NCBI GenBank assembly: GCA_039720395.1
Contig: CM077823.1
Span: 38,050,536 to 38,114,535 of the forward strand
DNA length: 64,000 nt
Source of the DNA: Liquidambar formosana
Taxonomy: Eukaryota > Streptophyta > Magnoliopsida > Saxifragales > Altingiaceae
Direction of reading: 5' to 3'
The translations under genes were made by a program, and so were the position numbers. Positions within the stretch are counted from its first letter, which is position 1. The number at the start of each line of letters is the position of its first letter. Of this stretch, positions 1 to 12,600 are shown in pieces. A model generated the notes under the pieces. It made no database searches and was not told where the DNA came from. It saw nothing but the letters and a program-made list of their open reading frames with translations.

Positions 1-267
1 TATATATATTTAATATATATCATTTATAATTATCTCTCTTTTTCCACTCTAGTTAGGTATAAATTAAATGCATACAACTAACCACTGATATCTCTATCAC
101 TATCAAACTTATTGGAGAAAGTTTTTCCAAGTTTTTTCCACAAAAAAAAAAAATGCAAAACAAAACTGATCGGAAACTGGAATTTACAACCCTGGCCTTG
201 TTGGTCAGCAGAGTGGATAGCCTCGAAGTACAAAGACCAACTGTGAATGTATATTTCTATATATTTT
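1..267. other. AT-rich intergenic DNA, no gene seen
   Basis: No coding signal, RNA gene or recognisable repeat end was found in this short stretch. It is AT-rich with a poly-A run near 150. The ORF on the reverse strand here has no family resemblance that I can recognise. Confidence 0.5.
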
Positions 268-448
268 GGTAAATTACATACAGACCCCTTATATTTACTA
301 ACTAATACACTGCCACCTTCATAGTTTATCAAATTACATTGACACCCCTTTATCAGAATAGAACGATAAATGGAGTTAACAACAAACTGAATTGATGGAA
401 TTACCCTTACATATTAGGGAGTACTACGTATTTATGACACCCCGTCCA

Positions 449-489
<41 letters not shown>

Positions 490-2225
490 GTGTGTATACA
501 TCGTCTCTCTATCTAGCTCCCTACTCTAAATTCAGTAATTTTGGCAGCTCCATCATTGCTGACCATGGGACCACCGGTTGGTCCTCTTTCACCATGTCTG
601 TGTAGAAAAATTTAATACTCCAGAGTATCATTCATAATTGCTTGATTACAATCAACCCATTAATAGGATTATATAGAAAACAAGAACAACTTACATGGAA
701 ACAAATAGTACTATAATAAAATAAAAAAGGAAATAAATCAAATTCATTTTTGACTTTTCTCTATGCATGATTTCTTCTCAATCTTTTTCCTTGATATGAT
801 CTCTTTTGATTCTTTTCCATATACTCTTGATCTCATCCATGATTACTTGTCTTGATTTATTTCCTCAATAGTCTATCTTCAGGACATCTACTGCCACCTC
901 TGCACCTCTTACGTCCTCAAGCTCTACCCCAGTTTTTTCTACTTCGCCTGTTTCGACCTCCTTGACACATCCCACCACAACACCATCACGTCTTTGAGTG
1001 CTTTAAATTGTGCAAAATATAAAAGCTTTAAGTTCAAAGAAAAGCAAGAAGAAAAACTAGATTGGGTCTGACTTTAAGGACATGCACAGGTCAAGAGTGT
1101 CACTTGGAGCAAAATTTTGCATTTGAAAAAATGAAAAAAGAAAAAAGAAAAACAGACCATGTCCAGGATTATAGGTTTTTAAATATGGAGGTCGCAAAGG
1201 CACTCCTGATTGCGACTTAAAGGAAATAGAGGATCCATCAGTTTCTAGAGAGAGAGATAGTGAGAAGTTAATAGTGCTTTTTTTTTTTACTTTTCCCTTC
1301 TGAGTTATTGGTTTCATGTGTAATCAGTGTCTATTTTGCATTCACCGTCAGTGAGATGGTCTAATTTTGTGGGTCCTATGTTCACATGGGGCGCCATTGA
1401 AGGTTGCATGGCCCGCATGGCATGCTTTTTTCGCATGGTCAGCATCCCTACAACACTCTCCACGCACAACGAAATGAAAGGTAACCATGCTTTCTTCCCA
1501 GTGACAGATGGCACAACTAAGATTCCAAATCTATAACCCATCGATGACGACTTGCTACTGTACACCGCATCAAATGGTCCAAACTGACCTTAACTAGGAA
1601 ACAGAGCTCAGAGAAAAATGGGATAGAGAGAGAAAAAGAGAGGAGAGTGAGGAGCTGTGTCAAACTGTTAACTATACGCATTATATATATATATATATAT
1701 ATAGAGGTGATCCCATCAGCACGTGCTGATATAAGTTACATCAGCACTATGCATCAAGATTTGTACCCCTTGCATTGATTCAATGCACCTCACATCTCAC
1801 TAATGCACAAGATACAACTCCCAATACAGGTTTTGATATAAGTTATATCAACACGTGCTTACCTGATCATCATCTTATATATATATATATATTAAATTCG
1901 TATTTGTAATCAATTAATTGGATTAAAGGTTGAAGTTGCAGAGATGCCTCATGCGTGAGGTTCATTTGGCGATGGGGACATCAAAACACTGCAGTTGGAT
2001 GTTCACATCTCTACTTATAAACTGAACGTTGCGTTTTGGTTTTAATGGGGTCAAAATGGTAATTTAAGCTAATTTTTGCATGACATCATCTAACGAGGTT
2101 AATGCCATCAATGGGGTTAAGTGCAGATTATTTTTGAAGGTATGGGAGGACAATGTAATTTCAAAAACTATGAGGGTGGCAGTTTATTAGTCAATAAATA
2201 TAAGGGGTGTTGATGTAATTTACCC
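268..2225. mobile_element. TIR-bounded DNA transposon-like element (non-autonomous)
   Basis: The first roughly 90 bases (268-357, beginning GGTAAATTACAT) match the reverse complement of 2140-2225 (ending ATGTAATTTACCC) almost throughout. The two ends therefore form long terminal inverted repeats around a 1.96-kb body. No transposase can be read inside; the body holds CT/TA microsatellites, unclassified sequence and a nested MITE at 1704-1874. Long TIRs with a non-coding interior suggest a Mutator-like or foldback element, but I could not find a convincing 9-bp target duplication, so the superfamily is open. Confidence 0.6.
1704..1874. mobile_element. 171-bp foldback MITE inserted in a (TA)n tract, copy 1
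   Basis: The element begins GAGGTGATCCCATCAGCACG and ends ACCTGATCATCATC, with TA repeats on both sides. Its two halves are inverted copies: TGATATAAGTTA near the left end is mirrored by the segment ending near 1855. A second copy of the same length lies at 22213-22383. Insertion inside TA microsatellites recalls the Micron type of plant MITE, but the long inverted repeats differ from it. Confidence 0.7.
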
Positions 2226-3519
2226 TTTTAATTGTTGGTGCGATTATTAAATTGTGTACGAAAATTATATCGGCCTGATTTTTATTCTTTGTTTACATCC
2301 CCTTTTAAACCAAATTATGTACATAAAGATTAAAGATTTTGTTTCATGCCACATGCCAAATGGTCACCCCAATTGAGCTACAACAAAAGCACATAAATGA
2401 GACTTAAAAGGTTGAAATTTCATGTATTTCTATGATACCCACAAAATTTTTAAGATATTATATTCACTTACCATTTGAAGTGATTCACTTATTATTTTAA
2501 GTGATTTACTTATTACTCATTTATTATTTAGTGACCACTTACCATTTCAAGTGACTAATTTACCATTTAAAGTGATTTACTTACCATTTAAAGTGGCCTT
2601 GTAGGTATGGTACCCAAATCTTTGCTAGAGTACCATTTAATTGGCCTCAAATGTTTAATAAGTCTTAATAATTTGGTCAATTTTCATATACCATTGAAAG
2701 TCTAGCTAGCCTCAAGAATACCCGAATACATGTCTAATACATATAAAACATATGCATTCGTTCTATATGAATTCATGTTCTGTGTGCTTAATGAGTTAAA
2801 GGGTTGTTATTACTATCACCTTCATTTTAAACTATCACAAATCATAGAGATGATCTAGTGGAAAATGAATCTTGTTAACAGGATGGTTTATTTTTATTGA
2901 AAACAAAAATAAACTACTCACTTTGTCCTACAAAAATATGTTATTTTTGTTATTTTTTTGTCCAACAATGTTTTTGCCATTTTAAAAAATCAAATCATAA
3001 ATTTTTTAAACTTTCCTATATTACTTTTTGTTATTTCTACTTTCACCACAAAATACAATACCAAGTCAATATCAAGGTATTTTTTAAAAAATAAAATTTA
3101 AAAAATTGATAAGTTAATATAATGATGATTTTTTTTTAAATTGCGACCTATTTTTGTAAAACGATGTGAGTGAGTAATAATCACATGTATCCCTGAACAC
3201 TTGCCTTGGACTTAATGACCTCAAATCTATCTTATGTAGGTTTCTTTGTTCAAGTCTACTGCCTTTCGTTTTTAGTCAGAATGCTCTCAATGAGCACTCA
3301 TCAACCCTCGTGACTTGTAATGCTTATCAAGCCAAAAGAAAAAAGTCAAAAAACTAAACTACTCATGAAGCTGGACGCATCTGTAATGAACCTGGACGCA
3401 TTCAAGACCAAATCAGTTAACAAGTACATTTACAATGTTCACTTTAAGGGCAAACGGGAGGTTTCAATTCAAGCACAAGGCTATTTCCGTAATTTCTCCA
3501 ATACCCGATTCTCCATTTC
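2226..3519. other. Upstream intergenic region of the PCBER gene
   Basis: AT-rich sequence with no coding signal. It includes a cluster of degenerate short repeats of the type CTTACCATTTAAAGTGATTT (about 2464-2597). The promoter of the downstream reductase must lie in its last several hundred bases, but no unambiguous TATA box or known cis-element stands out. Confidence 0.5.
2464..2597. repeat. Degenerate short tandem repeats
   Basis: Five or six imperfect repeats of a motif near CTTACCATTTAAAGTGATTT follow one another, with alternating TTATT spacers. No function is visible. It may be a decayed minisatellite in the distal promoter of the reductase gene. Confidence 0.45.
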
Positions 3520-3669
3520 CATATAGTGCGCTCGATCAGAACCAAACCGCTGAACCATTATCCTCTTTTTGGCTTTCTTTGGACGCTCTCTCTCGTACTA
3601 TCACTCCTGTTGTCTCTCCATCGCCTGAAAACTCCAACCCTGCCGGAGAATCGCCGGAAAATTTCTACA

Positions 3670-6600
3670 ATGGCGGAAAAGAGCAAGATCCTGATCATCG
3701 GAGGTACTGGATACATCGGAAAGTTCATCGTGGAAGCGAGCGCCAATGCCGGTCACCCGACCTTTGCTCTCGTCAGAGAGTCCACCGTCTCTAATCCGGC
3801 TAAGGCCAACATCATCGAGAGCTTCAAGAGCCATGGAGTCACCTTTCTCCTGGTGCGTAGTATTTATATATACACACACATTCATTTTCCGCCGTATTAC
3901 CTCTGTTTCGTTGCCGAGAAAAATTTTGAGGAAGGAAAATTTCTTTTTCCGCTGGAAAATTTCAGGAAAGGAAAATTTTGATTCCTTATATTTTTCTGAT
4001 GTAAAATAAGTAATCTTTTTTAGTAATATACACACACCCACACTTATTTCCCGCCGTGTTGGCTCTGTTTGGCGGTGAGAAAATCGTTTGAAAAGAAAAT
4101 TATTTTATTAATTTTTTCTTTGCATTTTTCTGCCCTTTTTTTTTTTTTTTATTATTTAAATTTTAATGATTAATGAAATGAGAGAATCAATTTAAATTAT
4201 ACAAATAATCTCGACTGTCCGTTGAGACGTATAAACTCCGTTTAGTTTCTGAGAAATCTGAGGAAAAGAAAAGAAAATATTGAGTGTCATGTGTACGGTC
4301 AGTTTGGTTTGTAAATTGAAAAATTCATCACTTTTAAACAGATTTGTATTAATTTGATATTAAAAAATTTATGGGCAGACTATTATCACCATATAAAATA
4401 CTTTAAGCCCCCACTTAATTTATATTTTTTAAGTTTTATGAAAAATATAAAAAAATTTTATGAAAAATAATCACGTAGTCTACTAGAAAACATCATTCCC
4501 AATAATTTTGTAGAAGAATTTGTTTCCAAAATTTGTCATTTAAGTACACTTTTAAGCCATTTTTCATAGAAAATGAAATAAAGATCGTAAATGGCTAAAA
4601 AGTTTGCGTAAATGATAGATTTTGGAAAAACTTCTTTCTACAAAGTTGTTCAGAACAAAGTTTTCAAATGAACAATGTAACTAGTTTTTGTGAAAACCTT
4701 TTATATTTTTCATAAAATCTTAAAAAATGTAAACTAATGGCGGTTTAGAGTACTTTATGCGGTAGCAATAGCCTCCCTACACAATTTTTCAACGGTTACA
4801 TGGAGTAATGACGAATAAAGTTTTGATTTTTATCCTGTTGGTGTATTATTTTTCAGTTTCTCGGCAACCAAACGAGTGTCAGGCTTTGTGGAAGAGGTTT
4901 TTTTTTTTTGTTCCCCCTCCCTTCTGATTGAGGGTGCTTTTGTTTTGTTCCTTGCACAGGGAGATTTATACGATCATGAGAGTTTGGTGAAGGCTATTAA
5001 GCAAGTAGATGTGGTGATCTCGACCGTTGGTCATGCTCAGTTGGGGGATCAAGTCAAGATCATTGCTGCCATTAAAGAAGCTGGAAATATCAAGGTAAAT
5101 CTGTTTTTCAATTCCATCGTATCTTTTTATTTATTTTTTCACTTCAATTTTTAAGGCTAATATTTATCTATGGCAGGAATTTATGACCACATGTATATTT
5201 ATCCTTTGTGTCTGATATATTATTATCTTCTGCGGAATCTAAATATTTTACGGTTTTTTGGAAAATCTATTGATTCCGCACTTGTTTGGTAATCTCATCA
5301 TAAAGTCTCTCATGAGTATAGTAACAAAATTACCGAATTATTCCCGAATCTCTCAAGTTTATCACAGCTTTTTCATTGGATGAATGGAACCTGAATTTTT
5401 CCGCATATTTCAATAATTATCCTGTTATTCCTGAAAACCCGAATATTACAAATTCCCAAACTTTCCTAATGATTATGAAATGACAAACTCCTTTCATATT
5501 TAGTTTCTTACCCACAAATTTTTTATATATTTTTCATATTATTCTCGATATTTTTTTCCAAATAACTCCTGAATTGTGAATTATTCCTATGCTTAATAAT
5601 TCCTAAAATCCCAAATTTTGTCACTATGCTTATGGGTTGTGCCTCTCCCACACCTCTTTAAACCTGACTAGGAGACTTGATCAGTTATTTTATTTTAACT
5701 GAAATGATCCAGTAATTTGCTGCAATATCACTAAGCAATGCCGGTTGTTGGATGCATGTGGCATTGTTCATTTGTGCTTCTCGTGGTATATGTTTAACTT
5801 TTCTTTCAGACTTGTATATTACCCTGAGCTGGCATCAAGGTCCATTATTTGTTTCTTTTACACTTGTTGATTCAGATCAGCTTAACATGACTAGCCTATG
5901 TTGGACTGGCTTCAGCAGACTGTTTGGTTGGTCACTTGGTCTGTTTGAAAATATGTGGACTAGTAAAATGTTGAAGTGGTGATTAGAATTTTCCTTAATC
6001 TTTTTTTATAAGAATATTCCTTAACATTGTCATATATGTATTTTTAACTTTATTTGAGTCAGCAAGAACTTATACAAGGTTTATTATCATATGTTTAGTT
6101 TCTCATTTCTGAATCATAAAATGCTTACTTTTATTCAGAGATTCTTCCCTTCGGAGTTTGGAAATGATGTGGATCGTGTTCATGCTGTTGAGCCAGCGAA
6201 AACTGCATTTGGGATAAAGGCTCAAATCCGCCGAACTGTTGAAAATGAAGGGATTCCCTACACCTATGTGTCCTCCAACTTTTTTGCTGGCTATTTTCTT
6301 CCCACCTTGTCCCAGCCAGGAGCCACAGCTCCCCCCCGAGAAAAAGTTGTTATCTTAGGGGATGGAAATCCAAAAGGTAGTCCACCATCTCTTCAATTTT
6401 TATTTTTATTTTTTAATTTTTAATAAAAGAATGGAAATAACAAAACCTATTATTGATAACTTTTAATTTTTCTGTATTTTTTAACATGATTTTTCTAAAT
6501 GAACATTGACTACGTGAGAGAATTTTAACCCACCAGTTCTTCAACTATGGGTCATGTATTTCTGAGGCTTGTGGTGTTGCCTCTGCTATGAGGGTAGCGT

Positions 6601-9600
6601 TGCTCCAAAAATATGAGATTCTCAGAATTGTGGAACCTGAATAAGAGTTTATGTGCTATGAGGGTAGTGCTGCCCTGCTGCCATTCTAGTTGTTGATACC
6701 CCAAAACACGCTGCCACGTCAAACCAATTATACCTCGCCACGTGAAAAGTTGAATCTATAAGGTTGACTTGTTCCACCGCCTCAGTCGCCTAGATGGCAC
6801 TGCTTGGACAATCCCACTCAGAATGGCCTCGTCGCCTACATCGACATACCCTTGAGGGAAGCGTCCACTCCCTCGAGGATGCCCCTTCCCGGAGGGACGC
6901 CCTCTATATCGAGGATGCCCGAACCATCTCAAGGCAGGTCGCTATGACCTCTTTAAGTCGGATGCCTGTCACATCGCATGACGGGAGTCGACGCAAGCAA
7001 TCTACCTGATCCCCCTCGAAGTACCCCTGAGATACGGCCTTAGTCTGATGCTAGCCTAGGTCGAGGCAGGACCTAGGGGGCTCAAACATGAGCTTGGCCT
7101 TCAAGCGAGGTCGCTTGACCTTAGCTTATATTAACATTTGGGACATTTGGAGGATCTTGGTTTGGCGGATGGAGAGAAGGCTTTTTAAGGAGGTCGCACC
7201 CATGGTATCGGGAATTGCACCTCTATAGTCGATTTGGAGGACAGCTGGGAAGTGACATAACACAACAATAACCTCAAAAGATGACGGGACAGCTGACAGG
7301 TCAACCCATACCTCGTACAAGCGAAAAGCCTTACAGGCATGGGTGTCAGCACCAGAACAGGGTAGGGCAGCCGACCTACCCAGGAGGGTCTAAGTCTGCT
7401 GACCCATTACCCTAGGTCTGCTACCACCTGCGTCAAACAGCTGTCCCAGGTCTTTGGCACTATAAAAAGCCTTTCCTGGCCTCATTAACGGGGCATTCAA
7501 TCCCTTCACCAACAACACTAACAACAAAGGAATCTAGGCCTTGATTGAGGGGATTTCTCCAAAAAGGCTTCATTTGGACTGAAGTCTCTCCAAGCGTGAG
7601 TCGCGCCCCACTAGGTCGACTCTCTCTCCCTGCCTATCTCCCATTCCAAAAGCTACCCCATATCGCTTCTCTCTCTCCTCCACCTGGATCTCTCCATCTG
7701 TCCCACCATCATACGTGGCTGACCTCCTCGAATACGACCCACATGGGCTCCGTTGACTCCACGTCGCAACGACCCACAAACATTTTGGCGACTCTGCTGG
7801 GGAGGCAGCGTACGTGATGGTGACGACCCGAGGAAGCACGCAGGCTGGGACTTCAAGGGCTCGAGCCGCCAACTTAAGAGCAGATAGCAATCAGGAGAAA
7901 TCTAGCGAGTCAGGACATGAAGCCCGATCCCGTCAAAGCCGCCAAAGTCGGCGATCTCGCCAGTCTCGAGGATCTCAGTATCCTCCATTGGATGATCTCA
8001 TTAATATCCTAACTCCCACACTCACAGCAATCAATGACACCCAAAACCGGATCCTAGAAGAATAATGCTTTCAAAAGGAGAACCCGCCAACAGGCGAACC
8101 TCACCTTGAAGGCGAGGACCCTCTTCGTGGGGTCAACCCTTAGGGAGCACCATCTATGGGGGCAACGGCCCAAGACGGGGCGGCCCAAAATGGGAGGCAA
8201 GCCCCGCCAGGACCTACGCCGCCAGCACCCCCACCAGTTCAGAAGTTTGTTACCGTCGAAGAAATGGAGAAAAGAATGGCGATGGAGTGGGCTAGGCTTA
8301 CTTTGCCACCAGCGCCAGAGCTCGACATGAGGCCCCCATATCCGCTCGAGTTGGCGAGTGCCCCATACCCTCCAGGGTATATGCCTCCCCTGAAATTTCC
8401 TTTATTCAACGGGATAGATGGAAATGCACGAGAACATATAGTGCGATTTCTTGATGCACTAGGACCCTATCGATCTGATGAGAACTTGCGACTTCGTGAG
8501 TTTTCAAAATCGCTCACCGTCGATGTTTACTCTTGGTACTCCAATCTTGCCCCAGATTCCATACCAACCTGGGATGCAATGGTTCTTGCTTTCCACGGCA
8601 AGTTCTTTTATGTGGAGGAGCGGCTCACTATCATCACTTTGAGCCAAGAAAGACAAAAGAAAGATGAGGATCCCGTCGAGTTCATTAAAAGATTTAGGAA
8701 AAAGGCGATGCGGTGCTACGACCCAATCACTGAAGAAAATTTGGTAAAGGTATGCCTAAATGGTTTGTTTCCATCGTACAGGTTGCACCTTGAGAACTCA
8801 AACCTTGGGTCATTCTCCCGCCTCTATGAGGTAGCCAAAAATACTCATCGCAGCAAACAGGAGGAACTCGAAGTGCTCCTGGGTCAGACTGGAGAAATCC
8901 AAAACGAAGTTCAGCACCAGCTGCAGCGGCTACTGAGACAAAGCGCCCTAAGAAGGATGAATCCTCCAAGAAGGCGAAGGAGGTTGAGGAACCCCCACCT
9001 TTTCCTTATCCCATGGACGAGGTACTGACAGTACTTGACGGATGGGTCAGAGACCACATTATTCGTCTTCCTCCGATTGCGGTTCAACCTACTGCAGCTG
9101 ATAGAGCTCGACTCAACTACTGTGCCTATCATTGGTTCAACAAACATGCTACTACAGATTGCTGGGCTCTCCGTAGATTCTTTGACAAAAAACTTAAAAA
9201 TGGCGACCTGGAGGTTGCCCCACCTCGAGATATCGACGTAGATCCGTTTCCCACACATAACGGGGCAGGCCAAGCCATGACAGCTGCATATCTTGACCTC
9301 TGTGATAATGAAGAAGCGAGCCTAGGCGAGTACGACTCCATGGCTGAGAAGCTCCAGGATCATGCAAAGTTCAAAGCTTTCTACGATCAAATAGGTTTTT
9401 CACAACCCTTACGTTTCGAGGCAACCAAGGCTATGGTCTACCTCGCCCACAAAACAAGTGAGGAAGCTTTCTCCAATGAAGGGTCGATCAAACGTTCCAT
9501 CAAGAATCACGATACCACCCTTACTTTCAGTGATACTGATCTCGAAACACCATACATAAATTACAATCGACCCTTGTATGTCACAGCATTCATCAACAGG

Positions 9601-12600
9601 GTCGAACTGAGGCGGGCCTTACTCGATCCAGGGTCCTCAGTAAACATCATATCAGCTAACACCTTGGTCTCTGCAGGTATACCCCTAAACAAGGTTACCA
9701 GGCAGACCATCGAGATCTCCAGGTTCGCAGCAAAGGGAGAGAAGACTATGGGGCATGTCACCCTTGATCTGGAAGTCGGCCCCACTAAGTCGGCCACAAG
9801 GTTTTATGTTATAGAAAGCTCCACCTCATACCATGTACTATTGGGTCGACCTTGGATTCACAGGTTCAAGGCCGTCCCTTCTATGTTCCATCAGTGCTTG
9901 AAGCTCCGGCTTAAAGAAAAAATGGTGGTTGTACCAGCATCAACATCGCCCTTCGAAAAGCATGAGGCCTACATCACTGAGGCGTCCTTCTTTGATGAGA
10001 TATCTCCGTAAGGAGAAGCAACCCCTTCCAAGGTCCAGCCCATGCCATTACCAAAATGGGAAGATGCTAAAAGAGGGTGTTTTGCTCCTGAACTGAAGGA
10101 TAAGGGCAAGCGACCTCGCCTGAGTCCCCTGCCAAAGAAGGAACCACCAAAAGCCACCAGAATTCTCCACCCTGACGGGAAGATCGTGTACCGGGTTAAC
10201 GGTTTATGACGGTCAATGGGGGCAAAACCTAGGCCAATAGGGTTAAACCCCCACCCAAAAGAATGCCTAGGTGCAACCATCGACCCTCTGAGGTGTTGGT
10301 TGCACCAGAATGCTTACAGGACGAGCCCAAACCGCAAGAGGAGGAACTCGAGAAGATCGACCTTGCTGATCCAGGTGACCCATCACGGCCGATCGTTCTC
10401 AGTAAGCGACTCCCTCTGGAACAGAAGCAATCCATAATTGCTTTGATTAAAGATTTCGCCGATGTCTTCGCTTGGAGTTATAAAGAAATGCCTGGTCTCG
10501 ACCCTAGGGTCACAGTACATCGCCTTAACGCTGCGGTAACCTCACGACCTGTAAAGCAGCCTGCTCGAGTATTTCGACTTGAACTTGAGCTCCAAATCAA
10601 GGCGGAAATAGAAATGTTTCTTGAGGCTGGTTTTATCAAGCCTATACAGCACCCTGAGTGGCTTGCCAACATCGTACCAGTCAAAAAGAAGAACGGGCAA
10701 ATTCGATGCTGTGTTGATTTTAGAAATCTCAACAAAGCTTGTCCCAAGGATGAGTTCCCACTGCCCAACCTCGACACACTGGTCGACGCGACAGCGGGGC
10801 ATGAGCTGTTTTCTTTTATGGATGGGTTTAGTGGGTATAACCAGATCAAAATGGCTCGAGAAGATGCCCCAAAGACTGCTTTTCGAACACCAATGGGCAA
10901 CTTTTACTATGATGTTATGTCCTTTGGATTGAAAAATGCTCGGGCAATGTATCAGCGGGCTATGATTGCCATATTTCATGATATGCTTCACAAAACGGTG
11001 GAAGACTATGTTGACGACATAGTGGTCAAGTCAAAAGTACAAGCAAGTCATGTCGTCGATTTGAAGGCTGTCTTTGAAAGATGTCGCCGTTACCAACTTC
11101 GCATGAACCCCCTCAAGTGTGCATTTGGGGTTTCTTCGGGAAAATTTCTTGGTTTTCTAGTTCATCGACAGGGTATTGACATAGACCCTCCAAGGCTCGA
11201 GCCATACAAGAAATGCCACCTCCCATCTCCCAAAAACAACTCAAAAGTTTTCTCGGCAAGGTCTCTTACGTGAGATGCTTTATCCCAGCTCTGTCAAAAG
11301 TAATGAAGTCATTTGGTTCTTTGATGAAAAAGAAAGCACCCTTCAAGTGGAAGGAAGAACACCAAGTCGCTTTCGAAAAAATCGAAGCAGCACTTACCTC
11401 CACTTCCACCATGATCCCACCTCGACCTGGACAGTCTCTCAGAATGTACCTCACATCGACGGAGAACTCTGTAGGCGCCCTGCTAGCACAAGAGGTAGAT
11501 GGGTAAGAAAATCCTGTCTACTACATAAGTCGAGTCATTCGCGGCCCGAAAGTATGATATACCCCAGTTGAGCGACATTGCCTGGCTTTGGTCTTTGCTT
11601 GCCAAAAGTTTAGACACTATCTCCTGGCTCATGAGTTACATCTCATGACAAAATGCGACCCACTTAGATATCTCCTCACTCAACCTGCTTTGTCAGGAAG
11701 GGCGACTCGATGGCTCTTGCTCATGGCAGAATTCGATATCCTGTGCAAAGTACCCACGGCGATTAAAAGTCAAGCATTGGTCGACCTGCTAGCCCACTTC
11801 CCTAGTGGGAAACACGAGCCATTAGCAGAGGATATCCCCGGAGACTTGGTCGAGGCTGCCTGGGCTAATGTAGGTGGAGAATACCATATGAGTTTTGATG
11901 GGTCGGCAGCAAAAGGAGAAGGTGGTGCTGGGATCGTTTTTACAACCCCAGATGGGGAAACGGTATCCCACTCCTACAGACTCGCCTTCCCTTGTACCAA
12001 CAATGAAGCTGAGTACGAGGCACTCGTGATCAGCCTCCTCACTGCCCTTCAGATTGGGGCAATTCGCCTTTGTATACGGAGAGATTCCAACCTTGTGATC
12101 AAGCAAACATCAGGAGAATTCGCCATAAAGGAAATCGCCCTAGCACCATACAGAACCATAGTACAGAAGTTGCTGGATAGATTTCAAATGGTCAGGGTCG
12201 AGCATCAACCTCGGTCTGGTAATCGACATGCAGATGCTCTTGCAATTTTAGCTTCCAAGGTCACCATGCATGGGGAGGAACTCGACATCAAGGTCACCAG
12301 GCGACCTATGCCTTGCACTATGCTCGACCTAATCCATGAAGATGAGATGACTGAAGATGATTGGAGGAAGCCAATAATTGGCCAACTGACCAGTAAACAA
12401 AGTCGCCTAAACACAATCAAGGGGTTAGAAAAGTACGTAGTTCTTGAAGGCAAACTATATCATAGGAGACCAGATCATGTTCTAGCTCGATGTATCAGTA
12501 AAGAGGTGGCTCGCAAAATTTTAAACACCATACACCTGCAGTACTGCGGTCAAAATGAAGTTCCTCTGTATCGACGCATCCAGCAACAAGGATATTATTG

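Noticed and set aside
1327..1536. Short ORF of 69 codons in the upstream TIR element
   Set aside because: No recognised family, no splice context, and both strands are open over the same stretch.
3435..4041. Alternative ORFs around PCBER exon 1, including a 146-codon reverse-strand ORF
   Set aside because: The reductase frame with a GGTGYIG motif and a correct donor at 3853 accounts for this stretch.
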